The notes beneath the pieces are model-generated. The model was not told where the DNA came from, did not search any database, and saw only the letters and a list, made by a program, of their open reading frames with translations. The translations under genes were made by a program, and so were the position numbers. A stretch of 64,000 nucleotides of DNA from CAVQUE01 sp046290435 (GTDB lineage: Bacteria > Actinomycetota > Acidimicrobiia > Acidimicrobiales > UBA8592). This document shows, piece by piece, positions 9,121 through 16,593 of the stretch (within the stretch, counting starts at the first letter, position 1; each line of letters starts with the position of its first letter). The stretch spans positions 124,001 to 188,000 of the forward strand of contig JBKAGO010000033.1 of the NCBI GenBank assembly GCA_046290435.1. Direction: 5' to 3'.

Positions 9121-9768
9121 CTACTCGATGCCGTGTTCGAGGGCGTAACGCACCAGTTCGTGCTTGCGGTTGAGATGCAGCTTGCGCAGGGTGTTGCGGA
9201 CGTGGTTCTCCACGGTCTTGGTGGCGATGAAGAGCTCCTCGCCGATCTCACGGTACGAGTGGCCCCGGGCGACGTACTGCAGCACCTCACGCTCGCGTTC
9301 GGAGAGCGCCTCGGTCGGCCCCGCCGCGCCCCGGAGCTTGCGGAACTCGCCCAGGACGAGCGCAGCCAGCGACGGCGAGAACACGGGCTCGCCCGCGGCG
9401 GCTGCCCGCAGCGCGGTGCGGAGGTCCTCCGATGGGGTCGACTTCAGCAGGTAGCCGACGGCTCCGACGGCGATGGCGTCGAGGAGGTCGCGCTCTGCCT
9501 CCGACACGCTGAGGATGATCACACGGGTGATGTCGCCGCACTCGCGGGCGACGCGTTGGCCGCCGCCGTGGGGCATGTGCAGGTCGGACAGGACCAGGGT
9601 CGGGCGGGTGGCGCGGATGACCTCGACGGCCTCTGCGGCGTCGGCGGCCTCGCCCACGATCTCGAAGCCGGCGCCGAGATCGGCACGGACACCGGACCGC
9701 CAGATCTGGTGGTCGTCGGCGATGACGACGGTGATCGGTTCGGCGGTGGACGGGGGATCGGTGCTCAT
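9121..9768 (-). CDS. NarL/LuxR-family response regulator
   Basis: DNA-binding response regulator of 215 residues. The receiver domain has the acidic pair near residues 18-19 (VIADDH), the phosphoacceptor Asp62 in LVLSDLHMPHG, a conserved Ser in IILSVSE and Lys in YLLKSTP. The C-terminal LuxR helix-turn-helix (residues ~150-215) reads LSEREREVLQYVARG and TVENHVRNTLRKL. It starts at ATG 9768, overlapping the stop of the upstream histidine kinase by four bases (ATGA), so translation is coupled and the two form a cognate pair. Regulated genes are not evident; the membrane protein next downstream is one candidate. Confidence 0.95.
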   Translation of the reverse strand: MSTDPPSTAEPITVVIADDHQIWRSGVRADLGAGFEIVGEAADAAEAVEVIRATRPTLVLSDLHMPHGGGQRVARECGDITRVIILSVSEAERDLLDAIAVGAVGYLLKSTPSEDLRTALRAAAAGEPVFSPSLAALVLGEFRKLRGAAGPTEALSEREREVLQYVARGHSYREIGEELFIATKTVENHVRNTLRKLHLNRKHELVRYALEHGIE

Positions 9769-10949
9769 CGACGTCCTCGTGTGGTGGTGGCAGCGGGGAT
9801 GCGAAGGCGGACCTCGGTGCCGCTGCCACGTCGCGACGTGATCTCGGCGGTGCCGCCGACCTCGTCCATCCGGGCACGAATGGACCGTGCGATGCCCTGT
9901 CCGTCGTTCGGGGCGTCGAGGTCGAAGCCGACTCCGTCGTCCTTCACCGAACAGAAGATGCCGCCGTCGTCGTCGGGTTCGGCGAACACGACGATGCGGT
10001 TGGCTTCGGCGTGTTTGGCGGCGTTGGTGAGGGCTTCGCCGACTGCGCCGGCGATCGCATCGATGTGGTCGGGCGCCAGGTGGGGGAGATCGTCGGCGAT
10101 CACGGCCGCGGTGGCGACGCCGTGGTGTCGTTCGGTGCGTGCCGCGACGTCGCGCAGGGCCACAGCCAGCGTCGGCAGGTGGCCGGCGTCGACGACGCCG
10201 CCGGCCCTGCCGGTGCCGCCGGTGCCGCCGGTGCCGCCGGTGCCGAACAGGAACGCCCGCAGTTCCTGGTCCTGTTCTCGCGCCATGGTCACGAGCGCGG
10301 GGTCGTCGGAGCGGCGCTGCACCACCGCCAGGGTCTGGAGCACCCCATCGTGGAGGGTGCGGGCGATCTCCTCGCGGGCGCGTGCCGTCGACACCTCGCG
10401 TTCGGCCTGCCGCAGCCGGTCGGCCACGAACCCGGCCACCGCAGCCGCCAGCACGTAGAGCCCGGTCTTGGACGAGGCGGTGACGCCCCATCCGGCGTCG
10501 ACGTCGCTGACCAGGCCTTCGCCGACGAACGACGCCGCCCCCATCGCGAGTGCGGCCACGACACCGACCCGGGGACCGAACGCCACCGCCGCCGCGATCA
10601 GCGAGGCGGCCGGCCACGCCCACGGCAGCGACTGGGGCCGGGTCGCCTCGTACACCAGGCCGTCGCCGATGAGCAGCGCGACGCCCACTACGAACTCGGC
10701 GCCGACGGTGACGGGGCTGGTGAGCATCGCCGGGGCCCGCCGGAACAGCACGGTGGTGACAACGGTGACCGTCACCGCGGTGCACAGGAGCGCCGCCGCG
10801 ACCAGTGGGTGCGTCAGGTGCTCGTCGGACACGACGACGCCGATTGCGGCATAGGTGATCGCCAGCCATCGGAAGACGACCAATCCCTGCTGGACACCGT
10901 GCAGGAAGGCCGCATCGGACCGCGCGGTGGGGTTCGCGAGCGCCTCCAT
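9765..10949 (-). CDS. NarL-type sensor histidine kinase (HisKA_3 / HATPase)
   Basis: Membrane sensor kinase of 394 residues. Five to six hydrophobic segments fill the first ~175 residues. The HisKA_3 dimerisation helix then carries the phosphorylated His200 in ARTLHDGVLQTLAVVQ. The HATPase domain has an N-box (EALTNAAKHAEAN) and a G-box (DDGVGFD). Between them sits a glycine-threonine run (GTGGTGGTGGTG) encoded by a 9-bp tandem repeat, a likely length-variable linker. Start ATG 10949 has a TACTCT -10 box seven bases upstream, so the mRNA is probably leaderless. The stop overlaps the LuxR regulator start. Confidence 0.92.
   Translation of the reverse strand: MEALANPTARSDAAFLHGVQQGLVVFRWLAITYAAIGVVVSDEHLTHPLVAAALLCTAVTVTVVTTVLFRRAPAMLTSPVTVGAEFVVGVALLIGDGLVYEATRPQSLPWAWPAASLIAAAVAFGPRVGVVAALAMGAASFVGEGLVSDVDAGWGVTASSKTGLYVLAAAVAGFVADRLRQAEREVSTARAREEIARTLHDGVLQTLAVVQRRSDDPALVTMAREQDQELRAFLFGTGGTGGTGGTGRAGGVVDAGHLPTLAVALRDVAARTERHHGVATAAVIADDLPHLAPDHIDAIAGAVGEALTNAAKHAEANRIVVFAEPDDDGGIFCSVKDDGVGFDLDAPNDGQGIARSIRARMDEVGGTAEITSRRGSGTEVRLRIPAATTTRGRR
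10209..10244. repeat. 9-bp in-frame tandem repeat (four copies) in the histidine kinase gene
   Basis: Four exact copies of gccggtgcc on the plus strand. They encode the Gly-Thr-rich linker between the HisKA_3 helix and the ATPase domain of the kinase. Unit gain or loss would stay in frame and change only linker length. Confidence 0.85.
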
Positions 10950-10956
10950 GGGCCAA

Positions 10957-10962
10957 AGAGTA
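10957..10962 (-). promoter_or_regulatory. -10 box of the histidine kinase operon (leaderless start)
   Basis: TACTCT on the minus strand, seven bases before the kinase ATG. Transcription would start at or next to the initiation codon, as is common in actinobacteria. No convincing Shine-Dalgarno sequence is present. Confidence 0.5.
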
Positions 10963-11110
10963 CGGTAGGAAACCGTGCCGAGACCGTGATCGCCCGCTCC
11001 GGCCGGAGCCGGGTGGGCGTCCGGCGTCACCTCGTGGCGGGGTGTTCGGTCGCCGCGTGTCGGCGCCGTGGCGGCGGTTTCGGCGGTCGTCCGCTAGCAA
11101 GAGGTGCCTC

Positions 11111-12016
11111 GTGAAGATTCGGTTCGGGTACACGATCGGGCCCGAGGTCACCCCGGCGGCCTTCCCGGATCTCGTCGACGCCCTCGAGGATCTGGGGTTC
11201 GACTCGGTGTGGGTGCCCGAGGTGCTGCTGGCCCCGACCCTCGACCCGGCGGTGGCGCTCGCACACGCCGCAGCGCGCACGACACGCCTCAAGATCGGCA
11301 CCCACGTCATCCTGCCGGGCCGCAACCCGGTGCACCTGGCCCGCCAGCTCGCGCACCTCGACGCACTGTCGGGCGGTCGGCTGTTGCTGCTCGGTGTGCT
11401 GGGCCTGGCCGAGGAGGCCGACACCGGCGCCCAGGGCATCGACCGGGCTGCACGGGGCCGCGCCGTCGACGAGATGGTCCCGCTGTTGCGCCGGCTGTGG
11501 GCCGGCGAGACGGTCGACCACGACGGGCCGATGTTCCCGATGCAGGGCGTCTCGGTGTCGCCGACGCCGGTCCAGCAGCCGCTCGAGCTCTGGCTCGCCG
11601 GCCAGGTCCCCGCCGCGCTCGACCGCTGCGGGCGCCTCGGCGACGGCTGGATGCCCGGTCTGGTGTTCCCCCACGAGGCCGCCGTGATGCGCGAGCGCGT
11701 CGATGCTGCGGCGTTGGCGGCCGGCCGCACCATGGACCCCGAGCACTACGGCGCCAACCTGTTCCATGTCACCGACTCGGTGCCCGACGAAGCACTCGCC
11801 CGGTTGGCGGCGCGCCGCACCGCAGCCAGGGGCGCCGGGGCGGGCGACGACGTCGCCGATCTCGTGCCCGTCGGCCACGATGCCCTGCGGGCCCGGGTGG
11901 GCGAGTGGGTCGACGCCGGGTTCTCCAAGTTCCTGGTACGTCCCCTGGTGCCCGCCGCCGATCCACTGACCGAGCTCGAACGCCTGGCCGACGAGATCCT
12001 GCCCCTGACCACCTGA
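11111..12016 (+). CDS. LLM-class (luciferase-like, probably F420-dependent) oxidoreductase
   Basis: TIM-barrel flavin/F420 oxidoreductase of 301 residues. It has the family's N-terminal strand (IRFGYTIGPE), the segment LEDLGFDSVWVPE, then ARTTRLKIGTHVILPGRNPVHLA and LSGGRLLLLGVLG, and a C-terminal SKFLVRPL strand. Such proteins in actinobacteria generally use coenzyme F420; the substrate cannot be deduced. Start GTG 11111 is preceded by AAGAGGTG and places the conserved first strand at the N-terminus. It is divergent from the kinase operon and stands 124 bases before the alpha/beta hydrolase gene on the same strand. Confidence 0.9.
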   Translation: MKIRFGYTIGPEVTPAAFPDLVDALEDLGFDSVWVPEVLLAPTLDPAVALAHAAARTTRLKIGTHVILPGRNPVHLARQLAHLDALSGGRLLLLGVLGLAEEADTGAQGIDRAARGRAVDEMVPLLRRLWAGETVDHDGPMFPMQGVSVSPTPVQQPLELWLAGQVPAALDRCGRLGDGWMPGLVFPHEAAVMRERVDAAALAAGRTMDPEHYGANLFHVTDSVPDEALARLAARRTAARGAGAGDDVADLVPVGHDALRARVGEWVDAGFSKFLVRPLVPAADPLTELERLADEILPLTT

Positions 12017-12140
12017 CCCCCTGACCCGTGCGACGGCCGACCTCCCGACGGCGGAACCAGCCGCCCCCCACCTCCGGCCCCGTCGCCTCCGCCCCCACTG
12101 AACCGCTGCCACCGCTGACCGCTGCCCCCGAACGAGTCTG

Positions 12141-13175
12141 ATGCCTACCTCTGATCCCGACCCCGCACTCGCCGCCGATGCCGGCGCTGATCCCGACACC
12201 GCTGCTGCCGACCCCATCGACGAGCCCGGCCATGGCGAGTTCCACGTCGTGGCCGGCGCAGGCGAGCCCGCCGGTGGGGTCGAACCCGACCGGGCCACCT
12301 TCGTCGACCTCAACTCCATGCGCCTGCGGGTGTGGGAGTGGGGCGACCCCGATGCGCCGCCGGTGTTCTGTTCGCACGGCGCCTACGACCACGGACGCAT
12401 GTTCGACGATCTCGCTCCCCGGCTGGCTGCGCTCGGCTACCACCTCCGTGCGATCGACATCCGTGGCCACGGCGACAGCGGACGCATCAGCGGTGGCGGC
12501 ATCTTCGAGGGCGCCGTCGTCGACCTCGCGCAGCTGGCCCGCGCCGAAGGCCGGCCGGTGGGTCTGGTCGGACATTCGATGGGTGGGGTGCTGTCGATGC
12601 AGCTCGCCGCGGTGTTCCCCGAACTCGTCCGTTGGGTCGTCGACCTCGACGGGTTCGGCCCGCCTGCCGCCGGGTTCGAGCAGATGGCGCCCGCGGAGCA
12701 GGCCCGAACCGGATGGGCGGTGCTGCGCCGTGTCCTCGAGCGTGGGCCGCGAGTGTTCGCCGACCGCGACGCCATGGCCGACCAGCGCGGTGCACTCAAT
12801 GCTCGCCTGCCCCGACGTTGGGTCGAGCACCTCGTCGAGCACGGCAGCCGCCGCGTCGAGGCCGGTTGGATCTGGAAGTGGGATCCGTTGTTCAGTACCG
12901 GGCTGCCGATGGGGTTCGGTGCGGCCTGGGCCGAGTCGGACTTCGGTCAGGTCCGCGCACCCGTGATGATCCTCAGCGGTGGGGCTCCCGACATGTGGAC
13001 CTTCCCGGCGGACGAGGTCGAGGGCCGCTTGGCGTGCTTCACCTCCGCGGCGCACCTCGTGCACCATCGAGACCCCGAGGCGGGTCACTACCTGCATCTC
13101 GAACGCCCCGAGGCGACCCTCGAGCGGATCCGCGGGTTCCTCGCCGAGGTCGACGCGGCCGAGGCCCACGCATGA
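12141..13175 (+). CDS. Alpha/beta-fold hydrolase
   Basis: 344 residues. A low-complexity Asp/Ala/Pro-rich N-terminus of ~55 residues precedes a complete alpha/beta-hydrolase core: oxyanion region PPVFCSHGAYDHG, the strand RAIDIRGHGDSG, the nucleophile elbow GHSMGG with Ser146, and a late acidic/His region (ILSGGAPDMWT, then PEAGHYLHLERPE) that supplies the catalytic His. Cytoplasmic; substrate unknown. The stop overlaps the start of the next gene by four bases (ATGA), so the two are translationally coupled. Confidence 0.9.
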   Translation: MPTSDPDPALAADAGADPDTAAADPIDEPGHGEFHVVAGAGEPAGGVEPDRATFVDLNSMRLRVWEWGDPDAPPVFCSHGAYDHGRMFDDLAPRLAALGYHLRAIDIRGHGDSGRISGGGIFEGAVVDLAQLARAEGRPVGLVGHSMGGVLSMQLAAVFPELVRWVVDLDGFGPPAAGFEQMAPAEQARTGWAVLRRVLERGPRVFADRDAMADQRGALNARLPRRWVEHLVEHGSRRVEAGWIWKWDPLFSTGLPMGFGAAWAESDFGQVRAPVMILSGGAPDMWTFPADEVEGRLACFTSAAHLVHHRDPEAGHYLHLERPEATLERIRGFLAEVDAAEAHA

Positions 13176-13903
13176 GCGCCCCGGCGAATACCGGCCAGGG
13201 CGACGGGCCGGCCGTTGAGTCGGTTGCGCTCGAGGGAGACGACGTGTCGACCGACGCGGGGCCGGTCGTGGTGCTCCACGGCCCGGGCGATGTCGACGGT
13301 GGTACGGGCTGGCGGGGTGCACTCGAGGCGCTCGGCTGCACCGCGGTGGGTCCGACCCTCGCAGGCCATGCCGGGAAACCGGCGCCGGTCGGCGGGACCC
13401 ACGATCTGGCCGACCCCGCCTACCGTGCCGCTGCGGTGCTCACCGACGACCAGGTGACCTCGGCACGGGCCGTCATGGGCGTCGGGGCATCGGGCTGGTC
13501 CGCGACAGTCATGGCGGTGGCAGGAGTCGGTGCAGCACTGGTGCTGGTCGACGGTCTCGGCGACCCATGGACGGCGCTCGAGGACCGGCTGGCCCGACGC
13601 CGCAGCCGACTGCGCCGAATCGCCGATGTCGCCACGGGTGCGGCGCCGATGCCGCAGGAACCGGCCCCCGGGCTGGATGTCAGCGTCGCATGGTGGCCCG
13701 ACCCCATTGGCGACCGAGAGCTGGTCCTCACGATGGTGGCGGCGTTGACGGTGCCGGCACTGATCGTGCGTTCGCCGGCTTCGGAGTTCCCCGACCCCGA
13801 GATCGTGGATGCGTTCGGCGCCGGGGCCGACGTGGTCGAGGTCGCCGACGCGTCGCCACCGACGGTGGCCCCGGTCATCGACGCCTGGCTCGCCGGCCGC
13901 TGA
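13172..13903 (+). CDS. Alpha/beta-hydrolase-like protein with degenerate nucleophile elbow
   Basis: 243 residues, starting at the ATG that overlaps the hydrolase stop. The order of segments resembles a hydrolase: VVVLHGPGDVDG, then GVGASGWSATVMA where the GxSxG elbow would be, LVLVDGLGDPW, and a late strand ALIVRSPASEFPDPE. The elbow reads GASGW and so lacks the final glycine, and no clear catalytic His follows. It may be an inactive partner or regulator of the hydrolase encoded just upstream. Assignment to the fold is inference from the motif order. Confidence 0.75.
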   Translation: MSAPANTGQGDGPAVESVALEGDDVSTDAGPVVVLHGPGDVDGGTGWRGALEALGCTAVGPTLAGHAGKPAPVGGTHDLADPAYRAAAVLTDDQVTSARAVMGVGASGWSATVMAVAGVGAALVLVDGLGDPWTALEDRLARRRSRLRRIADVATGAAPMPQEPAPGLDVSVAWWPDPIGDRELVLTMVAALTVPALIVRSPASEFPDPEIVDAFGAGADVVEVADASPPTVAPVIDAWLAGR

Positions 13904-13935
13904 CTGCGCCGCACAACAGGGGGTCGCACAACAGA

Positions 13936-14018
13936 GGTCAAGTCGTACTTTCAACCAACTCCTGACGACGAGCCGGGAGGCCGCCGCGTGACGAGTTGGT
14001 TGAAAGTACGACTTGACC
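13936..14018. repeat. Perfect inverted repeat with 26-bp arms
   Basis: Arms at 13936-13961 and 13993-14018 are perfect reverse complements around a 31-base loop. The outer end reads ggtcaagtcgtactttcaac. The element lies between the convergent ends of the hydrolase-like gene and the wall-protein gene. Related half-elements recur at 56329-56350 and 57448-57478, so this is a dispersed repeat family and not just a local terminator. The arms and loop size fit a REP/MITE-like unit. Confidence 0.85.
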
Positions 14019-14048
14019 CCAGCGGTTCAGGAGCTGCACCCGACGCGA

Positions 14049-14085
14049 CGATCCCGCTCCCGCGGGAAGCGCGGGAGCGGGATCG
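14049..14085. terminator. Strong hairpin between convergent genes
   Basis: A perfect 15-bp stem (14049-14063 with 14071-14085) and a seven-base loop. It lies 40 bases past the stop of the minus-strand wall protein and downstream of the plus-strand hydrolase pair, so it can serve both directions. No long T-run follows on either side. Confidence 0.7.
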
Positions 14086-14124
14086 ACTGCGTTGGGGGAC
14101 AGCGGGAGCGTGTCCCGCCCGGCG

Positions 14125-14940
14125 TCAGCGGCGGGCGTGGGCTGCGACCTCGGCGGGGGTGACCCGGCGGCGCAGGGTGTTGATCATCACGCCCATGCTC
14201 AGCATGGTCATGCCGGCCAGGGCCAGGTGCCAGCTCTCGACGCCGGTCACGGCCAGTTCCTGACGTTCCTGGGCGATGCCCTGCACGGCGGTCGTCGTGT
14301 CGTCGTCGTCGCCAGTGGCGCTGCCGCCGCTGCTGTCGACCTCGCCGCTCGGGGTGGGCTCGGGAGTCGGTTCGGTGGTGGGCTCGGGCTCGGGTTCGGT
14401 GGTGGGCTCGGGCTTGGGATCGGTGGTGGGCTCGGGCTTGGGATCGGTGGTGGGCTCGGGGTCAGGGGTGGGCTCGGGGTCGGGGGTCGGCTCGGGCACG
14501 ACCTTGTCGCACGATCCGTTCACGGCCTTCTTCGCGCCGTCGACGTTGGCCAGGTACCAGTTGGCATCCCAGGGCTCGACGACGATGAGCTTGTCCGCTT
14601 CGCCGTCGGGGATGCACAGCGACACCGGGGCATTGCCGGGGCAGGCGCCGCTGCCCTCGACGATCGAGGCGTTGGCCGAGTTGGCCACCCACCAGTCGGC
14701 GTCGGCGGCCGACATCTCCTGCACCTTCCAGTAGTCGTAGGGCTCGCCGTCCCAGAGGTTGCAGACCAGCACGGTCGCAGGGCCCGGATCCGGGGTCGGC
14801 TGCGGCGCTGGCGAATCGGAGTTCGTCGGCGGCTGGGGTGTCGGCGTCGGCTGATCCTGGGCGGCGGCGGTGCCGCTGAACAGCATCGCCCCCAGCAGTC
14901 CGAGGATCACGAAGGTGAGGAGTGGTCGCCTCGTGTGCAT
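14125..14940 (-). CDS. Secreted Pro/Thr-repeat wall protein with LAXTG-type sorting signal
   Basis: 271 residues, exported. The signal peptide MHTRRPLLTFVILGLLGAML ends near TAAAQD. A cysteine-containing domain of ~110 residues (VLVCNLWDGEPYDYW, then CIPDGEADK and GSCDKVV) is followed by a PEPTTDPKPEPTT-type repeat stalk. The C-terminus has LAVTG, a hydrophobic span and RRR, the three-part layout of a sortase substrate; LAXTG is the form recognised by class E sortases of actinobacteria. Start ATG 14940 has AAGGAG at good spacing. No sortase gene lies in the window. Function is probably structural or surface-exposed; the globular domain is not recognised. Confidence 0.85.
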   Translation of the reverse strand: MHTRRPLLTFVILGLLGAMLFSGTAAAQDQPTPTPQPPTNSDSPAPQPTPDPGPATVLVCNLWDGEPYDYWKVQEMSAADADWWVANSANASIVEGSGACPGNAPVSLCIPDGEADKLIVVEPWDANWYLANVDGAKKAVNGSCDKVVPEPTPDPEPTPDPEPTTDPKPEPTTDPKPEPTTEPEPEPTTEPTPEPTPSGEVDSSGGSATGDDDDTTTAVQGIAQERQELAVTGVESWHLALAGMTMLSMGVMINTLRRRVTPAEVAAHARR

Positions 14941-14961
14941 GGGATGGGTCTCCTTTTCCCG

Positions 14962-14977
14962 CAGCCCCGAAGGGCTG
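14962..14977. promoter_or_regulatory. Small hairpin in the 5' leader of the wall-protein gene
   Basis: A six-base-pair stem closes a UUCG-type loop on the minus strand, ending just before the AAGGAG ribosome binding site. It could affect translation of the wall protein. No known riboswitch signature accompanies it. Confidence 0.35.
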
Positions 14978-15227
14978 TCTGTCGAGTGTCCGACCGTCGG
15001 CCGGACCGTCACCACGCCGTTGCCGGCTCACGGTCACGAAGGAGATGGGCACGCCTCCGCAAACCGATCGGAGGGCCGGTTTCGCATCAGCTCACGTCTG
15101 GACTGGAGGCGACCAATGCGTCCAGACGGTCGTTGCTTCCCTCTGGGATCTCACGGTACGGAGTCCCAGCCGGCGGATCGATGGGATGAAGTGCCCACGC
15201 GACCCGGCGCACGGTGGTCGAAAACGC
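14978..15227. other. Intergenic leader region upstream of the wall-protein gene
   Basis: About 250 bases without a credible gene, between the nrdB terminator and the wall-protein leader. A nine-base-pair hairpin is visible at 15095-15103/15120-15128. I compared the stretch by eye with c-di-GMP, c-di-AMP and cobalamin riboswitch cores and saw no match. It probably holds the wall-protein promoter and a long 5' leader. Confidence 0.4.
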
Positions 15228-15258
15228 ACACGACCCGGCGCTGATGGCCGGGTCGTGT
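15228..15258 (-). terminator. Rho-independent terminator of nrdB
   Basis: A 12-bp GC-rich stem (15228-15239 with 15247-15258) with a seven-base loop, 35 bases after the nrdB stop. On the minus strand it is followed closely by a TTTT run. Confidence 0.75.
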
Positions 15259-15292
15259 CGTCGGGGAAGTCCGAACGGTGCGGAGGTCTGTC

Positions 15293-16411
15293 CTAGAAGT
15301 CCTCGTCGAAGGCGACGTCGCCCTGCACGCCCACCTGGTAGGCGGCGACGGTGCGCTCGAAGAAGTTCGTGAGCTCCTGGACGTCTTGGAGCTCCATGAA
15401 GCTGAAGGGGTTCTTCACGCCGTAGGTGGGCTCGAGGCCGAGCTGCACCAGGCGCTGGTCGGCGACGAACTGCAGGTAGGTGTGGGTGTCGGCGAGGCCC
15501 ATGCCCTGCACGCCCTCGGCCAGGACGTCCTGGGCGAAGCGGTACTCGCAGGCGATGGCCTCGTCGAGCATCTGGCGGATCGAGGTGGCCATCTCGTCGT
15601 CGAAGAGTTCGGGCTGTTCCCGGCGGACCGTGTTGACCACCTCGAACGCGAAGTTCATGTGGCAGCTCTCGTCGCGGAACACCCAGTTGGTGCCGGCCGC
15701 GAGGCCGTTGAGCAGACCCTTCGAACGCAGGAAGTACACGTAGGCGAATGCTGCGAAGAAGAACAGGCCTTCGATGCATGCGGCGAAGCAGATCAGGTTG
15801 AGGACGAAGCTGCGCCGATCCTCGGTGGTGCGCAGCTCGTCGATGTCGGACACCGAACCCATCCACTTGAAGCAGAACTCGGCCTTCTCACGAATGGACG
15901 GGATGTTCTCGATGGCAGCGAAGGCGGCGGCGCGCTCGTCGAGATCGGGGATGTAGTTGTCGAGCAGCGTCAGGTAGAACTGGACGTGCAGCGCCTCTTC
16001 GTAGAGCTGGCGGCTCAGGTACATCCGGGCTTCGGGGGCGTTGACGTGCTTGTACAGGTTCAGCACCAGGTTGTTCGACACGATCGAATCGCCCGTTGCG
16101 AAGAACGCCACCAGCCGGTTGATGAGGTGCTTCTCGGCCGGCATGAGCTTGCGGTCGAGGTCGACCAGGTCGTCGGAGAAGTCGATCTCGTCGACGGTCC
16201 AGGTGTTCTTGATGGCGTCGCGGTACATCTCGAAGAACTGCGGGTACCGCATGGGGCGCAGCGTCAGGTTGAAACCGGGATCGAGGATGTTGGCCGGCGC
16301 GGTCGCAGCATCGGCGACGGTGGCGTCGAGCTCTTCGGGATCGGGGTTCGGGGCGAGGTCGGCGCCGGGGACGCTGTGGAGGTCGTAGAGGTGGTCGTCG
16401 GTCAGGGCCAT
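15293..16411 (-). CDS. nrdB: Ribonucleoside-diphosphate reductase, beta (radical) subunit
   Basis: Class I ribonucleotide reductase small subunit, 372 residues. It houses the dimetal site and generates the radical used by NrdA to make deoxyribonucleotides. The ferritin-like helices carry the metal ligands: ATGD in helix B, E-x-x-H in EEALHVQFY, and DESCHMNF. The Tyr four residues after the His (EALHVQFY) sits where the stable tyrosyl radical forms, so this is the tyrosine-bearing type and not the Phe-bearing class Ic. The acidic, Phe-ending C-terminus (VAFDEDF) is the tail that docks on NrdA. Start ATG 16411 has GAGAGG upstream. It lies 182 bases after nrdA, same strand. Confidence 0.95.
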   Translation of the reverse strand: MALTDDHLYDLHSVPGADLAPNPDPEELDATVADAATAPANILDPGFNLTLRPMRYPQFFEMYRDAIKNTWTVDEIDFSDDLVDLDRKLMPAEKHLINRLVAFFATGDSIVSNNLVLNLYKHVNAPEARMYLSRQLYEEALHVQFYLTLLDNYIPDLDERAAAFAAIENIPSIREKAEFCFKWMGSVSDIDELRTTEDRRSFVLNLICFAACIEGLFFFAAFAYVYFLRSKGLLNGLAAGTNWVFRDESCHMNFAFEVVNTVRREQPELFDDEMATSIRQMLDEAIACEYRFAQDVLAEGVQGMGLADTHTYLQFVADQRLVQLGLEPTYGVKNPFSFMELQDVQELTNFFERTVAAYQVGVQGDVAFDEDF

Positions 16412-16527
16412 GGTTGGGTCCTCTCAGGGGTGCCGTCGCCGGACGGCGGCAGGTGGGCGATGTCGGGGGTCGACGAATGTCGGCGGTGTGGGTTCTTCGC
16501 GGGCGGGGGTCTGTTGCGGGCAGGGAT

Positions 16528-16564
16528 CGGCCGGGTCGCACCGAGGAGGCGGCGGACCCGGCCG
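16528..16564. promoter_or_regulatory. Hairpin in the nrdA-nrdB intergenic gap
   Basis: A ten-base-pair GC stem (cggccgggtc pairing with gacccggccg) around a 17-base loop, within the 182 bases between nrdA and nrdB. With no T-run, partial termination or mRNA stabilisation that sets subunit ratio is the more likely role. Confidence 0.4.
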
Positions 16565-16593
16565 AGCCGGACCTTTCGCTCAGCCGGTGCGAC

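Noticed and set aside
14941..15227. Riboswitch upstream of the wall protein
   Set aside because: Only short hairpins were found; no match by eye to c-di-GMP, c-di-AMP or cobalamin cores.
15293..16411. Class Ic (Phe-bearing) ribonucleotide reductase
   Set aside because: The radical position four residues after the EALH histidine is Tyr.
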